Translations under genes and position numbers: made by a program
Assembly (NCBI RefSeq): GCF_003253745.1
Contig: NZ_MZXV01000048.1
Span: 58,505 to 122,504 of the forward strand
Direction: 5' to 3'
Length of the DNA stretch: 64,000 nucleotides
Source: Mesorhizobium kowhaii
Lineage (GTDB): Bacteria > Pseudomonadota > Alphaproteobacteria > Rhizobiales > Rhizobiaceae
Notes under the pieces: generated by a model
Databases searched by the model: none
What the model saw: only the letters and a program-made list of their open reading frames with translations
What the model was told of the DNA's origin: nothing
Shown: piece after piece, positions 1-8,440 of the stretch
Layout: each line of letters opens with the position of its first letter
Position numbering within the stretch: position 1 is the stretch's first letter

Positions 1-2
1 TT

Positions 3-866
3 CGCGCGCTTGGCGAACAGGAGATCATCTCGGAGATCGTGGAATTGATGTTCGGCAAGCAGAAGGACGATCCGGAAGCTGTCGAACGTCCGGTCCGCAC
101 TGTTCGCGCCGACGCGGCCCCGCTGCTTCAGGTCGCGGATCTGGCGGTCGCGCCGACGGACAACGCGCCGGGCCTGTCGTCGATCTCCTTCGACATCCGC
201 CCTGGCGAGATCCTGGGCATAGCCGGCATCGACGGCAACGGCCAGAAGCAGTTGGCGGAGGCACTGGCCGGCCAGCGCGCGGCGACTGGCGGTTCGGTGA
301 GGCTGGACGGCGTTGCCATCGAGACGCTGAGCGTCGGCGAACGCCGCCAGCGCGGTCTACGCTACCTGACCGACGACCGGCTGGGCGAGGGCACTGTCGG
401 AACCTTCCCGGTTTCGATCAACTTCTTTCTCAAGCAGGTCGGCGCGGCCCCGTTCTGGCGCAACGGCATCGAGCAGCGCGCGGAGATCGACAGGCGCGCC
501 GCCCAGCTCGTGCGCGACTACGATGTGCGTACGCCAAGCCTGAAGACGCCCGTCGCGCGGCTGTCCGGCGGCAACATCCAGAAGGTGCTTCTGGCGCGGG
601 AACTGGCGGAAGGCGCCAAGGTGGTGATCTTCAACAAGCCGACCTATGGGCTCGATCTCGCCAACACACTGGCGTCGCGCCAGCGCATCCGCGACACGGC
701 GGCGCGTGGCCTTGCCGTGCTGCTGATCTCCACCGACCTCGAGGAATTGCTGAGCATGTGCGACCGCATCGCCGTCATCGCAAACGGAGCGCTGGTCGGC
801 ACCGTCGGGAACGCCGACGATGCCCGCACCAAGGTCGGTCGCCTGATGATCGGACTTGCCGCATGA
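3..866 (+). CDS. Nucleoside/simple-sugar-type ABC transporter ATPase, C-terminal part (gene starts outside window)
   Basis: The reading frame is open from base 3, so the 5' part lies upstream of the window. The visible part is the second nucleotide-binding domain of a fused two-domain ATPase of the RbsA/YufO type. It shows a Walker-A-like GIDGNGQKQ and a clear signature LSGGNIQKV. The Walker B region reads VVIFNKPTYGLDL, so the usual Asp-Glu is Asn-Lys. That fits the known catalytic degeneration of the second domain in this family. The stop overlaps the next start (ATGA), so it is co-translated with two permeases. The downstream B6-degradation genes on the same strand suggest a vitamin B6-related substrate, but that is inference. 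Confidence 0.9.
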   Translation, partial: RALGEQEIISEIVELMFGKQKDDPEAVERPVRTVRADAAPLLQVADLAVAPTDNAPGLSSISFDIRPGEILGIAGIDGNGQKQLAEALAGQRAATGGSVRLDGVAIETLSVGERRQRGLRYLTDDRLGEGTVGTFPVSINFFLKQVGAAPFWRNGIEQRAEIDRRAAQLVRDYDVRTPSLKTPVARLSGGNIQKVLLARELAEGAKVVIFNKPTYGLDLANTLASRQRIRDTAARGLAVLLISTDLEELLSMCDRIAVIANGALVGTVGNADDARTKVGRLMIGLAA

Positions 867-1960
867 GCATCGACACCGCACCCACGGTCAGTGCTACCGC
901 GCTCGATGCCACGAGCGGGGCGGCGACGCGCCATGACATCCTGCATCGGCTGCTGATGACGCTCGGCCCGATCCTCGCCGCTCTCGTCATAGCCGGATGT
1001 ATCCTGCTTGCCGTCGGTGTCGATCCACTCGCCTATTATGGCTACGTGCTGGAGAAAGGTCTGTTCTCGCCGCTCGGCATCCAGCAGACGCTGACGCGCA
1101 TGGCGCCGCTGCTTTTTCTTGCCGCCGGCCTGATCGTGGCCTTTCGCGCGGGCATGTGGAATCTCGGCGGCGACGGCCAGTTCCTGCTCGGCGCGGTGAC
1201 GGCGGCGGCCAGCGCTCCCGTGTTCATTCAGATCATGCCGTCCTGGCTGGCGCTGATCTGCTCGTTCCTCATTGCCATGGTGGTGGCGATGATCTGGTCG
1301 CTGGTGCCGGCCCTGCTGCGTGCTTATCAGGGCGTCAACGAGATCATCACCACGCTGATGATGACGTTCCTCGGGACGTCGCTTGCCAATGTGCTGGTCA
1401 AGCTGGTGTTTCGCGATCCAGGCACGACCGTGCCGCAGACCCGTACGCTGCCGGTGGAAGACCGGCTGCCGCGCCTGTTCGAAACGACCATCACCAGCGG
1501 CCTGCTGCTTGGGCTGGCGGCGATCATCATCGTGCATCTGGTGATGACGCGCACGGCGTTCGGGCTGAAGCTGAGGATCGTCGGCGCCAATCCGCGCGCG
1601 GCTGTTCACTCGGGGCTCGGCGTGCCCGGCCTGACCATCGCCGTCTTCGCCATTTCGGCCGGGCTGGCCGGCCTTGCCGGCGCCGTCGACATCATCGGCG
1701 TCCAGGGCAATGTCCGCGCCGACTGGAATCCCGCCTACGGGCTTGCCGTAATTCCCGCGGTGTTTCTTGCCCGCATGAACGGCTTTGCAGCCATCGGTTT
1801 CGTGTTCCTGCTTTCGGTGCTTTCGATCGGTGGCGAGAGTGCGGCACGGCGGCTCGGCGTACCCAATCATTTCACGCTGGTGCTGGTCTCCATCGTGCTG
1901 ATCGTGCTGGCGCTCGCTGAATATTTCGATCACCGCTACAGCCAGTCGCGGAGGGCTTAG
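863..1960 (+). CDS. ABC transporter permease, nucleoside/simple-sugar type (first subunit)
   Basis: A 365-residue integral membrane protein of the BPD_transp_2 family, the YufP-like larger subunit that pairs with a YufQ-like one. After a polar N-terminus of about 30 residues it has a series of hydrophobic segments and the conserved stretch with NEIITTLMM and GLKLRIVGANPRAA, the cytoplasmic loop that contacts the ATPase. The start was set at 863 because this ATG overlaps the ATPase stop; the longer open frame upstream lies inside the ATPase gene. The next permease begins three bases after this stop. Imports into the cytoplasm; substrate not shown by sequence. Confidence 0.92.
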   Translation: MSIDTAPTVSATALDATSGAATRHDILHRLLMTLGPILAALVIAGCILLAVGVDPLAYYGYVLEKGLFSPLGIQQTLTRMAPLLFLAAGLIVAFRAGMWNLGGDGQFLLGAVTAAASAPVFIQIMPSWLALICSFLIAMVVAMIWSLVPALLRAYQGVNEIITTLMMTFLGTSLANVLVKLVFRDPGTTVPQTRTLPVEDRLPRLFETTITSGLLLGLAAIIIVHLVMTRTAFGLKLRIVGANPRAAVHSGLGVPGLTIAVFAISAGLAGLAGAVDIIGVQGNVRADWNPAYGLAVIPAVFLARMNGFAAIGFVFLLSVLSIGGESAARRLGVPNHFTLVLVSIVLIVLALAEYFDHRYSQSRRA

Positions 1961-1963
1961 GGC

Positions 1964-2899
1964 ATGACCGGGCTCTTCAGCGAAGTCTTTCTCAGCGCGC
2001 TCCTGTTCGGCGCCGTCACCGCGGCGATCCCCCTGCTGCTTGCCGGGCTCGGCGAGCAGATGTCCGAGAAGGCGGGCGTGCTCAATATCGGCATCGAAGG
2101 CATGATGCTGGCCGGCGCCTATCTCGGCTTTGTCGGCGCCTTCTATTCCGGGTCGCTGTGGCTGGGCTTTCTCACCGGTGCCGCCGGCGGCGTCGCGGTG
2201 GCGCTTGTCATGGCCCTGCTTTGCGTGCGCATCGGGCTGAACCAGATCGTCATTGGTATCGCGCTGACCCTGGGACTGGAAGGTCTGACGGCACTGCTCC
2301 ACCATTTCCAGTTTTCGCGCAGCTATCCGCGCCTGCCGGCGGCGGACGCGACGGTCATTCCGCTGCTTTCGGACATTCCGGTCATCGGCCCTGCATTCTT
2401 CAAACAGCATCTGATCGTCTATCTGGCGGTCGCGCTGGTTTTCGGCATGGGCTACGTCTACCGGCGCACGCAGCTTGGCCTCAACCTGCAGGCTGCGGGC
2501 GACAAGCCGGCAGCGCTCGATGTCGCCGGCATCGACGTGGTGCGAACCCGCACTATCGCCGTGTTGACGACCGGAGCGCTGGCCGGGCTTGGCGGCGCCT
2601 ATCTCGCCAATGTCGGGGCCGGGCTGTTCATTCCTTTCATCACCAATGGCGCGGGCTTTCTCGGCATCGTGCTGGCCATGCTGGCGCGCGGTCGTCCGAT
2701 CTGGGTGCTGTTCGGCGCGTTGCTGTTCGGTATCTGCCTGTCGCTGACCACGGCCATGCAGGTGGCCGGCATCAACATACCGACCGACATCATCCAGATG
2801 CTGCCGTTCCTGGCGGTGATGATCATGCTGGTGCTGTTCGGCCGGCGCGCCAGTCTGCCGGCAGCGCTCGGCATTCCATACGAGCGCGGCGCGCGCTGA
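1964..2899 (+). CDS. ABC transporter permease, nucleoside/simple-sugar type (second subunit)
   Basis: A 311-residue multi-spanning permease of the YufQ/RbsC-like family and partner of the preceding subunit. It has the family hallmarks LNIGIEGMMLAGA near the N-terminus and GLNLQAAGDKPAALDVAG in the central cytoplasmic loop. No periplasmic binding-protein gene is visible, so it should lie upstream of the window. The next gene, 4-pyridoxolactonase, starts 45 bases after the stop behind its own strong ribosome binding site (aggagg). One transcript from importer into B6-degradation genes is therefore plausible. Confidence 0.92.
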   Translation: MTGLFSEVFLSALLFGAVTAAIPLLLAGLGEQMSEKAGVLNIGIEGMMLAGAYLGFVGAFYSGSLWLGFLTGAAGGVAVALVMALLCVRIGLNQIVIGIALTLGLEGLTALLHHFQFSRSYPRLPAADATVIPLLSDIPVIGPAFFKQHLIVYLAVALVFGMGYVYRRTQLGLNLQAAGDKPAALDVAGIDVVRTRTIAVLTTGALAGLGGAYLANVGAGLFIPFITNGAGFLGIVLAMLARGRPIWVLFGALLFGICLSLTTAMQVAGINIPTDIIQMLPFLAVMIMLVLFGRRASLPAALGIPYERGAR

Positions 2900-2944
2900 T
2901 CACAATCAAGCGCGGACGGGACCCGCGCCAAACAGGAGGCAAGA

Positions 2945-3751
2945 ATGTCGGATACCAAGGTCTACCTGCTCGACGGCGGCTCGCTCGTTCTCGACGGATA
3001 TCATGTGTTCTGGAACCGAGGCCCTGGCGGCGAAGTGCGCTTCCCCGTCTATTCGATCCTGATCGAGCATGCCGAGGGCCGGTTTCTCATCGACACCGGC
3101 TACGACTACGATCACGTGATGAAGGTGCTGCCGTTCGAAAAGCCGATCCAGGAAAAGCACCAGACCATCCCCGGCGCCCTGGCGCTACTCGGCCTCGAGC
3201 CGAAGGACATCGACGTCGTCGTCAATTCGCATTTCCATTTCGACCATTGTGGCGGCAACAAGTATTTTCCGCATGCCAAGAAGATCTGTCACCGGACCGA
3301 GGTTCCGCAGGCATGCAATCCCCAGCCTTTCGAACAACTCGGCTATTCCGATCTGAGCTTCTCGGCGGAAGCGGCGGAGGCGCGCGGCGCGACCGCGCAG
3401 TTGCTGGAGGGGACGACGCGCGCCAACTCGACCTTCGAGGGCATCGACGGCGACGTCGACCTTGCAAGGGGCGTCAAGCTGATCGCGACGCCTGGCCACT
3501 CGATCGGCCACTACAGCCTCCTGGTGGAGTTCCCCAAGCGCAAGCCTATCATGTTCACGATCGATGCCGCCTATACGCAGAAGAGCCTTGAAACATTGTG
3601 TCAGGCGGCCTTTCACATCGATCCGGTGGCGGGCGTCAATTCGATGCGCAAGGTGAAGAAGCTGGCCGAGGACCATGGCGCCGATTTGATGTATTCGCAC
3701 GACATGGACAACTTCAAGACCTACAGGACCGGCACGCAATTCTACAGCTGA
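2945..3751 (+). CDS. 4-pyridoxolactonase (EC 3.1.1.27)
   Basis: Hydrolyses 4-pyridoxolactone to 4-pyridoxic acid in the cytoplasm, a step of vitamin B6 degradation pathway I. The 268-residue protein is a metallo-beta-lactamase-fold lactonase with the zinc motif NSHFHFDHCGG and a later ATPGHSIGHYS. Residue by residue it agrees almost completely with my memory of the characterised Mesorhizobium loti enzyme, which is why I name it specifically rather than as a generic N-acyl-homoserine lactonase. A good ribosome binding site (aggagg) precedes the ATG. The next two genes encode the two enzymes that act before it in the pathway. Confidence 0.93.
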   Translation: MSDTKVYLLDGGSLVLDGYHVFWNRGPGGEVRFPVYSILIEHAEGRFLIDTGYDYDHVMKVLPFEKPIQEKHQTIPGALALLGLEPKDIDVVVNSHFHFDHCGGNKYFPHAKKICHRTEVPQACNPQPFEQLGYSDLSFSAEAAEARGATAQLLEGTTRANSTFEGIDGDVDLARGVKLIATPGHSIGHYSLLVEFPKRKPIMFTIDAAYTQKSLETLCQAAFHIDPVAGVNSMRKVKKLAEDHGADLMYSHDMDNFKTYRTGTQFYS

Positions 3752-3776
3752 CCGTCACCAATGCGGAGACAAGACC

Positions 3777-4955
3777 ATGCGCTATTTTGACCATGCCGAA
3801 CCGGTCATCACACTCACCGCGGGGCCGGTGAACGCCTATCCTGATGTGCTGCGCGGCCTCGGCCGCACGGTGCTCTACGACTACGACCCGGCGTTCCAGC
3901 TCTTTTACGAGAAGGTGGTCGACAAGGCGCAGAAGGCGATGCGGCTGTCGAACAAGCCGGTCATTCTGCATGGCGAGCCGGTGCTGGGCCTCGAGGCCGC
4001 CGCGGCCTCCCTGATCGCGCCCGACGATGTCGTGCTCAACCTTGCCTCCGGCGTTTACGGCAAGGGGTTTGGCTATTGGGCGAAGCGCTATTCGCCCCAT
4101 CTGCTCGAGATCGAGGTGCCTTACAACGAGGCGATCGACCCGCAGGCGGTTGCGGCGATGCTGAAAGCGCATCCGGAAATCACCATCGTTTCCGTCTGCC
4201 ACCACGACACGCCGTCTGGCACCATCAATCCCATCGACGCCATCGGCGCGCTGGTTTCGACGCATGGCGGTTATCTCATCGTCGACGCTGTCTCCTCCTT
4301 TGGCGGCATGAAGACGCATCCGCAGGATTGCAAGGCCGATATCTATGTCACCGGCCCGAACAAATGCTTGGGCGCGCCTCCCGGGCTCACGATGATGGGT
4401 GTCAGCGAGCGGGCCTGGGCCAAGATGAAGGCAAATCCCCTGGCGCCGCGCGCTTCGATGCTGAGCATCGTCGACTGGGAAAATGCGTGGTCGCGGGACG
4501 AGCCGTTTCCGTTCACGCCGTCCGTCTCCGAGATGAGCGGGCTCGACGTCGCGCTCGACCTCTACCTTGGTGAGGGACCGGAGGCGGTGTGGGCGCGCCA
4601 CGCGCTCACGGCCAAGGCCATGCGCGCCGGCGTCGCCGCGATGGGCCTGTCGATCTGGGCCGCCAGCGACAAGATCGCATCGCCGACCACGACCGCTGTC
4701 CGCACGCCCGAAGGCGTCGACGAGAAGGCGCTTCGCCAGGCCGCGCGCGCCCGCTACGGTGTGGTGTTTTCGTCGGGCCGCGGTGAAACATTAGGGAAGC
4801 TGACACGTATCGGCCACATGGGTCCGACCGCCCAGCCGATCTACGCGATCGCGGCGCTGACGGCACTTGGCGGTGCCATGAACGCGGCCGGCCAGAAGCT
4901 GATGGTCGGCAAGGGTATCGACGCGGCGCTGGCCGTGATCGATGCCGATGCATGA
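3777..4955 (+). CDS. ppaT: Pyridoxamine-pyruvate aminotransferase (EC 2.6.1.30)
   Basis: Transfers the amino group of pyridoxamine to pyruvate, giving pyridoxal and L-alanine. This is the entry reaction for pyridoxamine in B6 degradation. It is a 392-residue fold-type-I aminotransferase of the alanine-glyoxylate group. The lysine in TGPNKCLGAPPG (about residue 196) is the residue that forms the aldimine, and the late SSGRGETLGKLTRIGHMG carries the substrate-carboxylate arginines. Agreement with the remembered M. loti enzyme is near complete, including length. It lies between the lactonase and pyridoxal dehydrogenase genes. A generic alanine-glyoxylate aminotransferase is unlikely given this context. 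Confidence 0.94.
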   Translation: MRYFDHAEPVITLTAGPVNAYPDVLRGLGRTVLYDYDPAFQLFYEKVVDKAQKAMRLSNKPVILHGEPVLGLEAAAASLIAPDDVVLNLASGVYGKGFGYWAKRYSPHLLEIEVPYNEAIDPQAVAAMLKAHPEITIVSVCHHDTPSGTINPIDAIGALVSTHGGYLIVDAVSSFGGMKTHPQDCKADIYVTGPNKCLGAPPGLTMMGVSERAWAKMKANPLAPRASMLSIVDWENAWSRDEPFPFTPSVSEMSGLDVALDLYLGEGPEAVWARHALTAKAMRAGVAAMGLSIWAASDKIASPTTTAVRTPEGVDEKALRQAARARYGVVFSSGRGETLGKLTRIGHMGPTAQPIYAIAALTALGGAMNAAGQKLMVGKGIDAALAVIDADA

Positions 4956-4993
4956 ACAGACATCACCAGATCACGGATTGAGGGAGCATTTTC

Positions 4994-5740
4994 ATGACTG
5001 AACGGCTTGCAGGAAAAACGGCATTGGTTACGGGCGCCGCGCAGGGTATCGGCAAGGCGATCGCAGTGCGGTTGGCCGTCGACGGCGCGACCGTCATCGT
5101 CAGCGACATCAACGCGGAAGGCGCCAAGCTGGTGGCGGCGTCGATCGGTGGAAAGGCGAAGGCGATTGCCGCCGACATTTCCGATCCGGCATCCGTCAAG
5201 GCGCTCTTCGCTGAAATCCAGGCCCTGACCGGGGGCATCGATATCCTGGTCAACAATGCCAGCATCGTGCCGTTCGTCGCCTGGGATGATGTCGATCTCG
5301 ACCATTGGCGCAAGATCATCGACGTCAATCTGACAGGTACCTTCATCGTCAGCCGCGCCGGCACGGACCAGATGCGTGCCGCAGGCAAGGCCGGACGGGT
5401 GATCAGCATCGCATCCAACACCTTCTTTGCCGGCACACCGAACATGGCGGCCTATGTCGCCGCCAAGGGCGGCGTCATCGGCTTCACCAGGGCGCTCGCC
5501 ACGGAGCTCGGCAAATACAACATCACCGCCAATGCGGTAACGCCTGGCCTGATCGAGAGCGACGGCGTCAAGTCGAGCCCGCATAACGAGGCGTTCGGCT
5601 TCGTCGAGATGCTTCAGGCGATGAAAGGCAAGGGTCAGCCGGAACATATCGCCGATGTGGTTTCGTTCCTGGCCTCCGACGATGCGCGCTGGATCACCGG
5701 CCAGACGCTCAATGTCGACGCCGGAATGGTGCGCCACTAG
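4994..5740 (+). CDS. Pyridoxal 4-dehydrogenase, SDR type (EC 1.1.1.107)
   Basis: Oxidises pyridoxal with NAD to 4-pyridoxolactone, the substrate of the lactonase two genes upstream. The 248-residue SDR has the nucleotide-binding TGAAQGIG near the N-terminus, NNAS at the end of beta-4, a catalytic Ser in IASNTFF, and YVAAKGG with catalytic Tyr and Lys. It matches my memory of the M. loti tetrameric enzyme closely. The ribosome site gagggag sits upstream of the ATG. A palindromic repeat begins directly at the stop codon. Together with the two preceding genes it converts pyridoxamine to 4-pyridoxic acid; the later ring-cleavage genes are not in this window. Confidence 0.93.
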   Translation: MTERLAGKTALVTGAAQGIGKAIAVRLAVDGATVIVSDINAEGAKLVAASIGGKAKAIAADISDPASVKALFAEIQALTGGIDILVNNASIVPFVAWDDVDLDHWRKIIDVNLTGTFIVSRAGTDQMRAAGKAGRVISIASNTFFAGTPNMAAYVAAKGGVIGFTRALATELGKYNITANAVTPGLIESDGVKSSPHNEAFGFVEMLQAMKGKGQPEHIADVVSFLASDDARWITGQTLNVDAGMVRH

Positions 5741-5827
5741 AGCAATTCCAGGAAAAGTGTGAAACGGTTTTCCCGGGAAAAGCGCATAGCGCTTTCCCTT
5801 GGGGAATTGCGTCAAAACAAAGAAATA
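5739..5827. repeat. Rhizobial palindromic intergenic repeat, copy 1
   Basis: Outer arms GCAATTCC (5742-5749) and GGAATTGC (5803-5810) enclose the core AAAAGTGTGAAACGGTTTTCC and an inner GC-rich hairpin around 5774-5796. The first 22 bases recur exactly at 58834-58855. The same core recurs in three other intergenic places in this window with different outer arms. It overlaps the stop of the pyridoxal dehydrogenase gene. Confidence 0.8.
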
Positions 5828-5947
5828 GCCCGTCGCGTCCCAAAACCACTGCACACTTGGGCGCCTTGCATCGGGTCGCAACAGCGGACGGGCGCGGCCA
5901 AAAGTGCCCGCCAGGCTGTGTCATGGACGGCCATTCAAGGGGAAATC

Positions 5948-6787
5948 ATGGTGAACTTCGGATTCGACACGTCGATATTCGACGGGCTGACGGTTGCAAT
6001 GCTGGTCGCCGGTCTGGCCATCACCGGCGTGGCGTCCGGTGTGCTGGCCGGCCTGCTGGGGGTCGGCGGTGGAATCGTCATCGTCCCGGTGCTGTTCTGG
6101 GTGCTTGCGCTGTTTCACTTTTCGCCGGCCGTGACCAGCCATCTGGCAGTCGCGACGTCGCTTGCGGTCATTATTCCGACCTCGATCTCATCGATGCGGT
6201 CGCACAACAAGCGCGGCAATGTCGATCGATCCCTGCTCAATCTCTGGGGACCGGCTATTTTCGTCAGTGCCCTGATCGGCGGCATCATGTCGAAATTCAT
6301 TCCGGGCGCCGGCTTGCGGCTGGTTTTCGGCGTCGTCGGCCTGCTGGTGGCCGTCAACATGGCGATGCCCAGGAATCTCGTGATCTCCGATCACCTACCG
6401 CGAAGCGGCTGGATCAACCGTGCGATTGCCGCTGTCATCGGCTTTGTCTCTTCGCTCATGGGAATTGGCGGCGGCACGCTGTCGGTACCGACGCTTTCCA
6501 GCTTTTCCTTTCCGGTCCATCGGGCCGTCGGCACGTCGTCGGCGCTTGGCCTTCTTATCGCGCTTCCGGCGGTGGCAGGCTTCATCTGGTCGGGTCTCGA
6601 GGTTGCTGGCAGGCCTCCGCTTAGTCTGGGTTACGTCAGCCTGCCGGCCGTTGCCGTCATAGCGCCCATAAGCTTTCTGTTCGCACCCTTGGGCGCAAGG
6701 CTCGCACACGCGCTCAACCCGCGTTATCTGAAACTTGCCTTTGCGTTCTTCCTGGCGATCACTGCCGGGAGAATGTTGCTTTCCTGA
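5948..6787 (+). CDS. TauE/SafE-family sulfite/organosulfonate exporter-like permease
   Basis: A 279-residue membrane protein with about eight hydrophobic segments and the two internal repeats typical of the TauE/SafE (DUF81) family: GLLGVGGGIVIVPVLFW in the first half and LMGIGGGTLSVPTL in the second. The start at 5948 follows a purine-rich aggggaaatc; the frame is open further upstream, but that part runs through the palindromic repeat. It follows the B6 genes on the same strand at a distance of 207 bases, so membership in that operon is uncertain. Members export or import small organic acids or sulfur anions; the substrate here is unknown. Confidence 0.88.
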   Translation: MVNFGFDTSIFDGLTVAMLVAGLAITGVASGVLAGLLGVGGGIVIVPVLFWVLALFHFSPAVTSHLAVATSLAVIIPTSISSMRSHNKRGNVDRSLLNLWGPAIFVSALIGGIMSKFIPGAGLRLVFGVVGLLVAVNMAMPRNLVISDHLPRSGWINRAIAAVIGFVSSLMGIGGGTLSVPTLSSFSFPVHRAVGTSSALGLLIALPAVAGFIWSGLEVAGRPPLSLGYVSLPAVAVIAPISFLFAPLGARLAHALNPRYLKLAFAFFLAITAGRMLLS

Positions 6788-6899
6788 ATCCCGGCTGTCG
6801 ATCAACTCGTTCACCAACCGAAGAATATTGCGGTGGCCGCATTCGCCCCATAACCGCCGTGAGCCCGGCGCGGGTTTGGCGAATTCTCGTGGTTTGGGA

Positions 6900-7646
6900 T
6901 CAGTAGGTGGCGCGGCCGCCGGAGAGATCGAACACCGACGCGGTGGTGAAGCTGTTTTCCTTCGAGACCAGCCAGGCGACCATGTTTGCCGCCTCGTCGA
7001 CTTCCAGGAACCGCGCGCGCGGGATCTTGGCCAGCATGTAGTCGATATGTTCCTGTTTCATCTGGTCGAAGATCGGCGTGCGCGCCGCGGCCGGCGTGAT
7101 GCAGTTGACCGCTATGTCGTAGCCGGCAAGCTCCTTGCCCAGCGACTTTGTCAGCCCGATGACGCCTGCCTTGGAAGCTGAGTAGGCCGAAGCGTTGGGA
7201 TTGCCTTCCTTGCCGGCAATCGAGGCGATGTTGACAATGCGGCCATAGTTGCGCGCCTTCATGGCAGGCACGACAGCGCGGTTGACGTGAAAGGTACCGT
7301 TGAGATTGATATCGATGACGCGCCGCCAGGCATCGAGCGGATACTCGTCGAGCGTATGATTGGGGCCGGCTATCCCCGCCGAATTGACCAGGATCGAGAC
7401 GGCCCCGCTCTCGTTTTCGGTGCGGGCATGCGCTGCAAGCACCGCCTCGGCATCGGTGATGTCGACCAAGACTCCCTTGGCTGCATTACCGAGGCCGGCA
7501 ACCGCCGCCTCCAGCCCTGCCTCGTTCATGTCCCACAGGCTCACCCTTGCGCCCGATGCGATCATCCGCTTGGCAAAGGCCAGGCCCAGTCCTTGCGCTC
7601 CGCCAGTAACGACGGCGACCTGTCCTTCAAGATCGATTTTGTTCAT
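6900..7646 (-). CDS. SDR-family NAD(P)-dependent oxidoreductase
   Basis: A 248-residue classical short-chain dehydrogenase with TGGAQGLG for cofactor binding, an acidic residue after beta-2 (LWDMNEAG) suggesting NAD preference, NSAG, catalytic Ser in NIASIAGK, and YSASKAG with catalytic Tyr and Lys. I start at the second ATG (7646) because the domain begins four residues later and aggattgaacgga precedes it. The longer frame to 7682 adds only a non-conserved extension. It is convergent with the TauE gene and stands alone. Such enzymes often act on sugar alcohols or hydroxy acids; no specific substrate can be read. Confidence 0.88.
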   Translation of the reverse strand: MNKIDLEGQVAVVTGGAQGLGLAFAKRMIASGARVSLWDMNEAGLEAAVAGLGNAAKGVLVDITDAEAVLAAHARTENESGAVSILVNSAGIAGPNHTLDEYPLDAWRRVIDINLNGTFHVNRAVVPAMKARNYGRIVNIASIAGKEGNPNASAYSASKAGVIGLTKSLGKELAGYDIAVNCITPAAARTPIFDQMKQEHIDYMLAKIPRARFLEVDEAANMVAWLVSKENSFTTASVFDLSGGRATY

Positions 7647-7909
7647 TCCGTTCAATCCTTGGCGATAGCTATGCAGCCACACGGCGGCACGACTGGTCTC
7701 GGCATGGAAATCGCCGATCGGGCACTGCTGAAACCCGTCGTCTGGCGTTGCGGCCTGACGCTTGTTTTGTGCGGGCGGGCAGTATCGACATCTTCAGGCA
7801 GCCGAGCCCAGCGTCAATGGTGTCGGCGAGAGGAATTGCAGGAATTCGATGCGTTGATCGCTGTCGCAGCCGACGGGGCGAAGCGGAAAATACAGCGGCT
7901 GCGCGAGAC

Positions 7910-8090
7910 CTAATTTATCTCTGCGCCGATCGCGCCCATCAGCTGAGCGTACTCCGACTCGGCTTTGCCATAGCCCCGTCGGCCATTCCAATCAGTCCAT
8001 CGCGATCGCGAATGGTGATTTCGCCGCGTCTCGATTTGATCAATCCACGCCCTTCGAGACGCGACCAATGTACAAAATCGTACATCCACG
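7910..8090 (-). pseudogene. Decayed C-terminal end of a Crp/Fnr-family regulator
   Basis: On the minus strand one frame reads RLEGRGLIKSRRGEITIRD followed by ADGA. One base later, in the next frame, it continues as GYGKAESEYAQLMGAIGAE and a stop at 7910. Together this is the recognition helix, wing and tail of rhizobial Crp/Fnr proteins, broken by loss of one G in the run at about 7972-7976. The N-terminal sensory part is absent. I infer a remnant. A sequencing error in the G run could explain the frameshift but not the missing N-terminus. Confidence 0.55.
8068..8085. promoter_or_regulatory. Inverted repeat, possible operator upstream of the small gene at 8148
   Basis: ATGTAC (8068-8073) and GTACAT (8080-8085) form a perfect inverted repeat with a six-base spacer, 62 bases before the start of the small gene. 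It also lies at the upstream edge of the decayed Crp/Fnr fragment. No regulator can be assigned. Confidence 0.3.
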
Positions 8091-8147
8091 AGATCGATCT
8101 CGACTCTGAGCTTGCCTTCAAGGAAACTAAGCCGGGGAGGAAGCTCG

Positions 8148-8390
8148 ATGCGGCCATTGCCACGCAACGTCGATGCCGATGCGGTGCTGGCGATCGGCGC
8201 CTACCTTGACGATCAGGCACATTCCGTCCCGATATCCATTCGCGGCAGCATTGACGAGGTTCGCAAGCGAACCGGTACAAGTTTGTCCGACCATCAATTG
8301 GAAGAGCTCATCATCGAAAGCGCCGCAGCCAGGCATCTCTCGCTATTGCTTGACGTCCGCCAGGCCAAGGGCGACAGCAGGCTTCCCTGA
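8148..8390 (+). CDS. Small hypothetical protein (80 aa)
   Basis: An ATG at 8148 follows the strong ribosome binding site ggggagg. The 80-residue product starts MRPLPRNVDADAVLAIGAYL and contains TGTSLSDHQLEELIIESAA, which looks helical. There is no signal peptide or membrane segment. I remember similar short hypothetical proteins in other rhizobia but know no function. The DUF763 gene starts 50 bases downstream on the same strand, so the two may be cotranscribed. Confidence 0.65.
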   Translation: MRPLPRNVDADAVLAIGAYLDDQAHSVPISIRGSIDEVRKRTGTSLSDHQLEELIIESAAARHLSLLLDVRQAKGDSRLP

Positions 8391-8440
8391 CAGGTTCGCA
8401 ACACCTATCTCTACCCAACGAGCAACACGGGCCGCACAAT

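Noticed and set aside
644..2410. A 588-codon open frame on the minus strand opposite the two permease genes.
   Set aside because: Its translation is Arg/His/Gln-rich and low in structure, as expected from the complement of GC-rich coding DNA. The plus-strand permeases are clearly real.
2158..3591. A 477-codon plus-strand frame overlapping the permease and the lactonase.
   Set aside because: It spans two real genes in another frame and has Arg/Gly/His-rich shadow composition.
2945..3751. Reading the lactonase as a quorum-quenching N-acyl-homoserine lactonase.
   Set aside because: The fold is shared, but near identity to the remembered 4-pyridoxolactonase and the two adjacent B6 genes favour the B6 role.
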